From: Branchiostoma floridae
Taxonomy: Eukaryota > Chordata > Leptocardii > Amphioxiformes > Branchiostomatidae
DNA length: 64,000 nt
NCBI RefSeq assembly: GCF_000003815.2
Contig: NC_049993.1
Coordinates: forward strand, 16,797,017 to 16,861,016
Direction: 5' to 3'
The notes beneath the pieces were generated by a model that saw only the letters and a program-made list of their open reading frames with translations, did no database searches and was not told where the DNA came from. The translations under genes and the position numbers were made by a program. Below are positions 55,080 through 64,000 of this stretch, piece by piece (within the stretch, counting starts at the first letter, position 1; each line of letters opens with the position of its first letter).

Positions 55080-55600
55080 CTAACCACACTGATAGAAAAA
55101 AATTAATTGAAGAGATATATATGATTTATCATGTTCTGTCAGTAATATCAATATCAATAGCTGCTTTATCGCATGTGCAGTGATAAGACGAATTGATAAA
55201 ACATTGGTGATTTATCATTTTTGTGCCATAAACAATGGTCTCTTTATAAACGTCAGGAAGATAACTGATGCAATATACTTCATTTATCATGTTTTATCAA
55301 TAATCTATAACTGCCTTACCAAAGTGATATAGATGATTTACATATTTACTTAATAATCGATAACGCACTTGCTACAATGACGATAATAAACGATATAATG
55401 TATGTGATTTATCATATAGTTATGGTATAAGTCATTGATGCAATATACAGTACTTCATTTATCATGTTTTGTCAACAATCTATAACTGCCTTACCAAAGT
55501 GATGAGAAGAATCGATATAATGTAGATGATTAATAATATTGCCTCAATAATCGATAACCACCTTACAACAATGGCGAGGATGAACGATATAATGTACATG
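55080..55600. repeat. Degenerate AT-rich tandem array
   Basis: TTTATCATGTTTTATCAATA and ATCTATAACTGCCTTACCAA with AGTGAT recur several times between stretches of TGATTTATCAT. Unit length is irregular, about 60-120 bp. Confidence 0.7.
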
Positions 55601-56138
55601 ATTTATCCCATGTCTGACACCCCGCGGTGACTGGGAGTCCGCACCGATTATGATGAATAGTTTTACACTTGTCCTCCTTCCGTTAATTTCTCGCTCTAAT
55701 CGTGAATTGTCAGTGTTGATAAATGAGCCACCACAAACTGTTGCGTTCTCATTTGACCCTGACGATGCGAAATGCTTCACGAATACTAATAAGGCATTAG
55801 GAGGGTATTGACATTTGTAGAGCATTGACATTTAATGCAAATTTTTGTGATGTTAGATTTATGATACTGTATTTTAAGAAAATTCGCAATTGACTCACAG
55901 TTTTCAAGTAGCCGTACTTAAGCATTAAGTAGTTATACACTACTATTTGAAGTAAATTGAATGTGAATTTTCATTATTGGTCTTTAAGAAATACCTTTTT
56001 GAGTCCAGAAGTCAAAGTTTGTCAATCTGCACCTTTAATGATATGCCATATATCAATTCAAGCAGGTCACGTAGGGTATAGAAATATTGAATTTATAACA
56101 GTTTTAACTAATTTAAGCAATCCAATATCTACAATTTT
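55601..56138. other. Stretch with no supported gene
   Basis: A minus-strand frame (to 55831) is open for 95 codons but has no splice or family support. The remainder is AT-rich. Confidence 0.35.
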
Positions 56139-56530
56139 TTCAGTACCAGGGACAGGGCCAGGTGACTGTGACTGTGAAAGTCTTGCAATATGATACATAA
56201 TACGCGAGTCTCTTGTCATGATATAAACACCGTCAGTACCAAGGACAGGTCCAGCTTCAAATTACTTCACTCCTTATATGTGACTTCAATGCCGAAGTCG
56301 TAAAAAGACATATAAAATATGTTCGCAAACAATAGACACTGGTGCGTTTATGATATAAATTGTTTCTAAAACCGTGTAAAATGAGATATGGTGTGCAACG
56401 TGCAAGTCTCTTGTTATGATATAAACCCTGTCAGTACCAAGGACAGGGCCAGCTTCAAATTACTTCACTCATTATATCTGACTTCAATGCCGAAGTCGTA
56501 AAAATATACATAAAATATGTGCACAAAGAT
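56139..56530. repeat. Tandem array, about 182-bp unit
   Basis: GTCAGTACCAAGGACAGG occurs near 56232 and 56429, with CCAGCTTCAAATTACTTCAC and GACTTCAATGCCGAAGTCGT; a partial earlier unit starts at about 56139. Confidence 0.88.
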
Positions 56531-57555
56531 ACAGACGTTGCGGCCTGGGATATAGATGACTGTACCCCCAACTATAATTGCTTCTTCGGTATCGGGGCAA
56601 GATTTCGGTCACAAGTCACGGATCTTTTTCCAATCAGCTCCCCGGGTCGCTCTTCCACTTATTTCGCGTTGACCTCATTCCATATCTGTCTCTCTACATT
56701 TCCCGGAACCGATAAGCCTCCGGGATCCAAATATGGGCAAATAAAGCGATATAGCGGTGGATTCCAGGAACGAATGGTATCATAGAGGGTAAAACTTGTT
56801 AACAAAATGGTTACCTGCACCATTACAAAATTTCGTCTTTTTTTTTGGTAACACAAAAAGGATTATGTGTCACATTTTTGTCATCTATATTTTAGACCAG
56901 CCGTGAAACTATATTCAGCCGCCGATTTCCTGAGCATTCATGCCTTTCATAGCCAATAACGCATTCTAAATCCCTTTACACAGGATGCCCTAGTTCCTGA
57001 CGTAAAAGGCACGACGCCCATTTTCAAAAGAATTGTAAATATTCCTGAAGAATTTCCTTGTTTTGTTGTATGATTTGTGGTTTGGTTTGGCCTGATAAAT
57101 TATTGATGTGGCATTAGAAAACAATTTCAGACGCCATCGATCCCCTCGGTGAGTGGCACGGCGGAACGCTTCGACTCTCGCGTGATTAATATCACAAATA
57201 TTGACGTGCGTTTGTGGTTTTTACAATCGCCACTTTAACAGGGCCCCTTTTCATGTGCAGCTAGCTAGGTCAAACCATTTGCCAACAGCTTAAAATCGAC
57301 CACAGACCGAGACCTCCTAGGGATCATTTGAATTGGTTAATGGACACGTAACAGTTAGGCGCCCGCATATTGCCACATGTAACGCCGTATTTATGCATAG
57401 CATTGGTTCACCTGTGCGGGTATTGGTAGCGCGAGCCGCTGGTCGTATTGATTTTTGAGAGTCCCGATGGATCTAGCTAAACCCCAGGTGGGGATGGGCG
57501 GTTGGATGTACTGATCCAATATCGCGCACTGTTCCGCCAGCCACGGTACACACAG
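56531..57555. other. Mostly unassigned sequence
   Basis: A plus-strand frame of about 88 codons to 56785 lacks splice signals. GC-richer patches at 57130-57220 (CACGGCGGAACGCTTCGACT) may be regulatory. Confidence 0.3.
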
Positions 57556-57559
57556 TACG

Positions 57560-58870
57560 GTAAGTCTGATTCTCTTCTCAACATGACGATCTGAGCGATG
57601 TGATAGTGAAACAATCATTTCTCTGTCTAATTTTACTGCGACAAGACTAAAAGTTGTGACGTTTGGCAGGTTAATATTTTCGGAAACTGAATTTGCCTGC
57701 AAAATTCGTGCTGAAATTCTGAAAAACTGTTTCTGGCGTATCATGGTTTCTATGCTTGTATCTGTTTTGGAAATGACGGCAAGAGCGATGTGGAAGAAAC
57801 ACTCCCTCTTTTTCTTATCTCACTGATCCTTTGGCAAAATTGTTTCTCTTCTCAACATGACGGATGGGGGTATAATGACGATTTGAGGATAATCTTGCTG
57901 ACGTGCGCTCGTAAGCTGACTTCTGATGTTTGGCAGATGTTTGTCAGTATGTATTTCAATTTACCGAGAAACATGTGGAAATTCCAGCATCCATTTTCTA
58001 AATGACGATTACAGCAATGTAACAGTTAGAGTAGACCTCACCTGCTGACATACTTTGTAAGCAAATTCGTGATGTTTGGGGCAAATTGATCATATAAAAA
58101 AGATTAATACTATATAGTACATGTAAGTAGAAAAACGTTCCGTAACTGCGTCCAGCATGCCATTTGTGATGCATGTATCCGTTTTGAAAATGAAGATCTG
58201 AGTGATGTGATGGTTAAAGAAATCCTTACCTTTTCTAAGCTTGCTGAGACAAGACTCAAATTAAGTTGTAGTGTTTGGCAGGTGAATTCTTTCGGAAACT
58301 GAATTGCCTGCAAAATGCCTCCTGAAATTCTGAAAAACTGTTTCGGGCGTACAATGTTTCTATGCTTGTATCCGTTTTGAAAATGACGGCTAGAGCGATG
58401 CTGAAGAAACACTCACTCTTTTTTTTATCTCACAAATCCTTCGGCAGCATTGTCTGATAATGGCAGGTTGACCCTGTAGAATTTGTAACTGCGTAACTGT
58501 ATCATGCTAAATGCCTGCACTTGAAAAGAGGCCTGGAGAATATATGATAGTTTTCCCGAACCTCGTGCCCAGGTAGGTTGTCACGGTACTTTCCTGAGTG
58601 AGATGTTGGTAAATTGACTGTCTAAAATTTTTAATTTATCGAAAAAATGTACTTAAATTCGTAACGACATCCAGTATATCATGCCACATAACGAAATTAG
58701 TTTCGTTTTTCTTGATAAGAACTGGAAGGATGTGACAGTAAATGCGAAACTCAGTCTTTTTGGCGTTACCTTAATAAGTATGTAACACTTCGTCCGCACG
58801 TAGTTCGCAAATCATGTTGTTGGCAGGTTGATCCTCTCCGATATTAGATTTACGGAGAGAATTGTGCGGA
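57560..58870. repeat. Degenerate tandem array, about five copies
   Basis: GTTTGGCAGGT or similar occurs near 57662, 57929, 58272 and 58820. TTCGGAAACTGAATT, TGAAATTCTGAAAAACTGTT and GAAATGACGGC recur. Minus-strand frames at 57391-57744 and 58110-58412 share peptide segments only because of this repetition. Confidence 0.75.
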
Positions 58871-59189
58871 AATACCGCCTGTAATAGAGCGGAGCGTGCC
58901 GTGCCCTGTGGCGCTGTCCGTAATATTGGACCATACGGACAATAAACCGCAAGGTTTCTGCAAATCCGCTCAATATCACTTACATGCCGTTGTCTTGGTC
59001 ATTGCAGTTGATATTAGTAACACCGGGATTTGTATCAGGAGGAAATAGCAGACTAATGACTTACAGTTAAGCTAGCCGGTGACGAAGATTGATTTTTTGG
59101 TACGCTGTATAAAGAACACTTTCAGAATGCCAAAACCGACAGTCAGAGCGCTGATTTAGTAACGTTATATATATGACTGCACAAGGTGG
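58871..59189. other. Short stretch with no supported gene
   Basis: Mixed-composition DNA; TAATAGAGCGGAGCGTGCCG is a small GC-rich patch. No feature identified. Confidence 0.4.
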
Positions 59190-59710
59190 ACCTTCAACAA
59201 AATTTCATCACGTTTTTTTAATTTTTTTAGAAATTTTACAGCGCGCTTCAGTGATCACAGTTTGATGTTAGGTTCCTGGGGGTATTCTTACAACAAGAAT
59301 AAAGTTGAAACAAAATTTCATCACGTTTTTATTTTAGAAATTTTGCATCAGACTTGAGAGCTCACAGTTTAATGTAAGGTTTCTGCGGGTATGCTTACAA
59401 CAAGAATAAAGTTGAAACAAAATTTCAGAACGTTCTTATTTTAGACATTTTACAGCTGGCTTGAGAGCTCATAGTTCAATGTTAGGTTCCTGCGGGCATA
59501 CTTTCAACAAGAGTAGAGTTGAAACAACATTTCATCACGTTTTTATTTTATAAATTTTACAGCAGGCTTGAGAGCTCACAGTTCAATGTAAGGTTTCTGC
59601 GGGTATGCTTACAACAAGAATAAACTTGAAACAAAATTTCAGAACGTTTTTATTTTAGAAATTTTACAGCACGCTTGATCCTGCGGGTATGCTTACAACA
59701 AGAATATCAG
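59190..59710. repeat. Tandem array, about 113-bp unit, five copies
   Basis: ACAAAATTTCATCACGTTTT, TAGAAATTTTACAGC, GAGAGCTCACAGTT and CTTACAACAAGAATA recur in each unit. The last unit is shortened. Confidence 0.93.
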
Positions 59711-60369
59711 CGTCTAGATAAATGTCAGAAATATGGGCGTTCACATGGAATGGATATATGCTGTCTCGGGTTTATGGATAAATCCAGAACCGCCCCAAAT
59801 AAGAACCGATTGGATTAAAGCGCATTCGTGCGGAATCCAGGCAATATCGGAGCCGTAATTTCAACGGAAAATAATCCGCCATAATCCAGCGAAATCTATT
59901 CTTGGCGAAGAGGGATCAAGGGTTGTATATTGTGGGCTGCTTTTAAATGATTAAGGAACATTAAGTAGTCGCCGTGGCGTGTATTACAGCGATCTGCGCT
60001 CGAACGTTCTACCATTGGTTTGGGGATATTTTTGCTTCTCTCTGCTTGACTGCACATAATGCATCAATGGCTTATGGTTCTTTCCCCATCATTACACATA
60101 AATGCTGCGTGTGTCATTTGTCGTTTCAGTCATAACCTAAATATGTCTGATCGAATTAGTCTCTATTGCATTATTACTGATGAAAATTGAGTTAGTGAAC
60201 ATTCTAATTACAATGACATGGTTTTATGTGGAGGACTCACTGTATACTACCATACATAATTACATTTGTAAGCAAGACTTTAGTATAACAAGCACTTCTA
60301 GTGTACATGATCCCTCCCTTCCTTTTTTGTTATTGTGTGCTAGCAAATGTGTGCCTGTTAGGTACTTGG
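59711..60369. other. Candidate regulatory patch and unassigned DNA
   Basis: 59760-59960 has repeated AATCC/GGATTA words (GATTGGATTAAAGCGCATTC, TAATCCGCCATAATCCAGCG) that look like paired or bicoid-class homeodomain sites (TAATCC). The rest is AT-rich with no exon. Confidence 0.28.
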
Positions 60370-60377
60370 TAAAACAG

Positions 60378-60812
60378 TAGGGCTGGGTATCGGTACAGCG
60401 TACCGGTACAAAACCGTTTTTCTCAGTGGAACGGTCCAGAAAAACCGGACCTGAAAAAATCCGGTAGACCGGATGTTGGACCGATTGGAAAATGAACAGA
60501 TTATATGAACAGGCGTTCAGACGATTTGGGGCCTACCGGTCGAGGAAAATAACTACATACAAAGTAGAGCAGAGTCTATAGTAATTTCTTCCAACTTTTA
60601 CAGTCAAATGTAGAGGCAGTGAGCGCCAGTGGGAGTCGAATACTACACAAAGCAGATTTCTTTGTAGTGAAATGGACCATTGTTTTGAGTATTGTTCATT
60701 CATACGTTTTCACATACTGAATCAGGTCCATGTTCAGGTCCGGACCTGGACCTGAACGTCTGGACCTGAACCGGACCTGTACCTGAATTTTCTGTACCGG
60801 TACCCACCCCTA
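60378..60812 (-). mobile_element. Non-autonomous hAT element with 8-bp TSD, minus strand
   Basis: It is the inverse orientation of 2219-2651 and nearly the same length (435 bp). It is flanked by the perfect duplication TAAAACAG (60370-60377 and 60813-60820). Ends are TAGGGCTGGGTATCGGTACA and GGTACCCACCCCTA. Confidence 0.95.
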
Positions 60813-60990
60813 TAAAACAGTTTTGTCTTTTATTGTTAGGTATTACTTGTATTCTATAGTTTCATCTATATATACTATTTAATCTTAGCCTGTTTTGCCT
60901 GTTGTTATGTGTTTAGTGTTTTTACCCAAGTTGAAAGTAATTCAGTTGTTAATAAATTTTATTATGTTGCATCTGCAAGTCGATACGGCG

Positions 60991-61610
60991 ATGATAAATT
61001 GAGAAATTATGGATACATCATTCCCTAGATGCCCGGATATTGACAGGATGAACGCCCATGCCATTTGTAACGCAAAGATAAAAGCAATTTTCACCACAAA
61101 ATCTCGTTGACTGCACAGGTTACTAACACCATTGGCCCATAGACTAGGCTACCTGTACATATCACATTTCAGAGCCACAGGCACATAATTTCAGTCTAAA
61201 GCAATTCCTTTTATTCAGAACATTAGTATCAAGTCAAAGTCAAAGGAAGGGTTTGATTGTATAGAACGTGCTGTTTAACTCCTCATGGGTTTTTGTTTGG
61301 TTTTTGTGTTATTTAAGCCGTATATCTTCACCCCAGGCCTTTTGAAAAAAAAAAATTACTTTTATTTTTGTCGACCAGTTGTTCCAATTTTTTTTCTGAA
61401 AAACATCCGAGAAGAAACAAATAAATTTGGTGTGGCCTAATAAATTGAGATATTATGGATACGTACCCCAACAACACATATTGACAGAATTAGGTCTACG
61501 ATCTGAATGCCCACCATTTAAAACGCAAATATAAACGCCACTTTTACCACAAAATCTCGTTAACTGCACGGGTTACTAACGTTATCGGTCCGTAGACTAT
61601 AGAAATGCTG
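60991..61610. repeat. Direct repeat pair, about 170 bp each, about 445 bp apart
   Basis: AAATTGAGAAATTATGGATAC and CCACAAAATCTCGTTGACTGC (cut here to CACAAAATCTCGTTGACTGC) with GGTTACTAAC occur at about 60991-61154 and again at 61437-61610. The spacer is AT-rich. Confidence 0.85.
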
Positions 61611-62250
61611 ACTGTGTTTCAGAGAACATTTTTCATCATATAAGAGATTTGACTTGCTTGTGTCTAGTATTAAGAATCCAATATGCATTTAATCATTAAG
61701 TCAATACACCAGGCTACAATGAATTATCCTTCGCCAATATTTTTCGGTGCGAATTCTATGAGTGTTTCTACGTCTTTAATGTAAATGTCTATACCTCTTC
61801 TTGTTTGTTTATAAGTGTATACATTTGGATTTCGAAACAGAGTGATTCAAGGTATAATGTATGGCCCCCTTCCAAGATATAAAATAGCCCATCCTTACCA
61901 ATAAATATGTGCGTATATATCTACGGTGTGCAGAAAACGTTAATAACTGGTTTTATCCCTACACATTACAGTATTATTATGATATATCTACTCATCATGA
62001 ATTCTTAATTGCTTCCGCAGTCATAATAAAAAGATGCCAAACGACTGTCACCTACAACTGTCCAAGATAATATTGAAATAAATGCGTTGGGCAAAAATGT
62101 ATGAATATTTTAGATAGCGTTATTTAAGATAACATGTTTTAGACTCGGGGCAAATTTCCAATTACAATTCATCAGACTGAGGTCGGCCGGCGGCTAAGGG
62201 AGAAGGGTCGCTGTGGAAAATGTCAGACGTCCACAGACAAGACATTCACG
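61611..62250. other. Stretch with no supported gene
   Basis: AT-rich single-copy sequence; no repeat or exon recognised. Confidence 0.4.
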
Positions 62251-62254
62251 GTGA

Positions 62255-62425
62255 TACAGGAGAAGCTAGTTAATTGCACAACGGATTACTGCACACTTCT
62301 GTTTATTTCACTGAATCCCCAAATCCGAAACTGGTGCTGCCCAGCATTCGCAATATTGCACCACCTTCATAGTTGCACGAATAAAGCTGGCAAATTTGGT
62401 GTGCAATTGAACAGCTTCTTCTGTA
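62255..62425 (-). mobile_element. TA-flanked MITE, copy 3, minus strand
   Basis: TACAGGAGAAGCTAGTTAAT and CAGCTTCTTCTGTA ends; the interior TTGCACAACGGATTACTGCA is the inverse of the right part of copies 1 and 2. Confidence 0.82.
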
Positions 62426-62479
62426 CTAGAAATCACGATAGGGAGCTGGTAGCACAATTACAATCCACATGAATATGTT

Positions 62480-62765
62480 AAAACCACTTCCCACACCTGA
62501 TGTAGAATAGGGCGTTTCCATCTCCGTTTCTGTAGCACTTTGACCACACAATTTAATGCAATAACTACAGTAGGGGGCTAGTCCACTGGTAGTGGTGTAT
62601 GTGTTCAACTACCATTATGATACTTTCCCAAATGCTGAGTGCTAAGCAGAGAAAGCAGCATGTACCATTTTTAGAGTCTTTGGTATGACTCTGCCGGGGA
62701 TCGGACTCACGACCTACCGAATGCATGCAAAGCAAACACTCTTCTCACTTGGTCATTTCACCGGT
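62480..62765 (-). mobile_element. SINE-C, minus strand
   Basis: From 62765 downward: ACCGGTGAAATGACCAAGTG (A-box region), GTCGTGAGTCCGATCCCC (B box), TGCTGCTTTCTCTGCTTAGC, CACTACCAGTGGACTAGCCC and GAAACGGAGATGG. It aligns with 41853-42110 end to end and lacks the 5' module array. Confidence 0.85.
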
Positions 62766-62769
62766 TGGT

Positions 62770-63861
62770 TGCCTAGCTAATGTGAAGAAAGGGGAAATAG
62801 AAACTCGCGGTTTCGTGATCTAGAAAAACCCCACTGCTCCGGGTACCTGGAGCTTGAGAGACTTGATTGAGAGACTTAACAATTTTTTTTGCATTTCTAT
62901 ATCTGCTTTGAGATTGTTAGTAACCATGCCACGGGCCAGTATATGGGTATTTTGCTAGCCCTCATATCTTTAGGCATTCCTTTTTTCTAACATCCTATCA
63001 TATATCCATGAGCTAGGCAGCTAAACCCACCCCGTAAAACGTCCCCGAGTATGCTAATTGAGTTTGTCGGGCGAGCAGCGCCCCCAGTACCGAGGAGATC
63101 TCGAGCTGCTCACGGTGGACTGATGATACCGGGCTGGCTAAGTTCATTCGCAGTCAGCTCACACCTAACATATGCACGCGCGGTGCGAATGAGAGACTTG
63201 TTCGTAACCGCCCTGCCCTTGGTCGATTTCACCCGCGCTTTCTCCGCAAGAGGTGCTCGTAAATCAATAACAGTAACAAGTCGTTCTTTGTTCTCCTCGG
63301 CAATCAGGTTTGTGCAGCCGTGTTGATGTAAGGCCACAGCAAGTAAATTTCATAGATGACATCCTCTGTAGACTGCAAAAATAGAGCGATAGGGCGAAAA
63401 AAACAAGATGGGTGAAAAAACAACAAGATGGCTACATTTTCAAAAATAGACAATAATGTTGTGATGACAGTTGTAAAAATAATTAAAGGGACAAAACATA
63501 GTATCAGAGCCAACAAGGCATTAGTTCCTGTATTTAAGACGTATATTGGTGTGGTAAAAGTGATACTAGTGTGGTAGACTGGCATCACCAACAAAGTTGG
63601 TAACCACACTCATGGCTTCAATATTGATGTCACTTTTACAACTATCCAATAAGTTTCATTTCTACAACTACAGTCCTGGGTACCTCGCAAGTGTCACTTC
63701 TACAAGTACAATTATTAGGCTACAAATCAATATATTTGTTCATTTTGGTACTTTCTCGTCATGATGACCATCTCCGAAGAAAAAAATCTTGTTTTTTTCC
63801 TGAAATCAGTCGAAAATTAATGCTGTGGCCTAAGGCCGCTTCAGTGTCTTGGATCCAGCTA
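62770..63861. other. Mostly unassigned; CpG-rich block at 63050-63330
   Basis: The CpG-rich block (GGGCGAGCAGCGCCCCC, CACGCGCGGTGCGAATGAG) is open in both strands. The minus-strand reading MALHQHGCTNLIAEENKERL is protein-like, but no donor or acceptor frames it. It may be a promoter or an old coding remnant. Poly-A tracts follow to 63420. Confidence 0.3.
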
Positions 63862-64000
63862 CAGGGCTGGAAATACTTTTTTTCTGAAACCTGCATTGGT
63901 ACAGATAACATTGAAAATTACCTGCACCAGACAAATTTTATCTGCACCACTATAAATTTAGGAAGTATGGATGATATACGACGGGGGAACTTGTTGTCCT
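63862..64000 (+). mobile_element. hAT-like element, cut by the window end
   Basis: It starts CAGGGCTGGAAATACTTTTT and follows the copy at 22490-22836 (ACCTGCACCAGACAAA, TTTAGGAAGTATGGAT) to the last base of the window. Confidence 0.8.

Noticed and set aside
57391-58412. Two minus-strand frames with similar sequences (QFFRIS...ILQA)
   Set aside because: They lie in a degenerate tandem array with frameshifts between units.

Overview
The window looks like gene-poor, repeat-dense DNA of an invertebrate animal. A lancelet (Branchiostoma) is my best guess. The guess rests on the very high density of small DNA transposons, several tRNA-derived SINE families, LINE tails and short tandem arrays, together with intron-sized spacing between isolated exon-like segments. 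No tRNA, rRNA, operon, CRISPR array or long ORF is present. The longest open frame (about 140 codons) is made of repeats. I could not run any database search, so the organism call is inference.

Possible protein-coding content is limited to isolated exon-like pieces. They are: a minus-strand first exon at 6208-6403 ending in a consensus GTAAGT donor; a plus-strand 3' exon at 5556-5739; two phase-compatible minus-strand exons at 25195-25344 and 22860-22994; a plus-strand ATG segment at 26600 whose N-terminus resembles ZEB zinc-finger/homeobox factors; and a plus-strand first exon at 38069-38155 downstream of a CpG-rich promoter-like block. None is joined into a full gene here. The GC-rich islands between them (about 12.9, 18.4, 21.1, 32.7, 39.9 and 47.9 kb) look like candidate regulatory elements.

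Most of the rest is mobile or tandemly repeated DNA. DNA transposons include a four-copy hAT family with 8-bp target duplications (2.2, 13.7, 50.8, 60.4 kb), a second hAT-like family (22.5 and 63.9 kb), a Mutator-like element with a 9-bp duplication (46.1 kb), TTAA-flanked elements (26.3, 45.2 kb), TA-flanked elements (52.0, 54.7, 62.3 kb), a palindromic MITE in three copies (22.3, 32.8, 51.7 kb) and several perfect hairpins. At least three tRNA-derived SINE families are present. About fifteen tandem arrays occur, many with a unit of roughly 150-210 bp.

The most interesting element is at 34556-35010. It is a complete miniature LTR retrotransposon (TRIM type) of 455 bp, with two 174-bp LTRs, a tRNA-Lys-like primer binding site, a polypurine tract and almost nothing else. 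Its LTR carries a tRNA-like core with A-box and B-box sequences at tRNA spacing. It sits inside a tandem array whose neighbouring units preserve the empty target site. A diverged relative lies at 11168-11312. A second unusual structure is a SINE whose 5' side carries a variable number of about 120-bp modules (48.3-48.8 and 52.7-53.2 kb).
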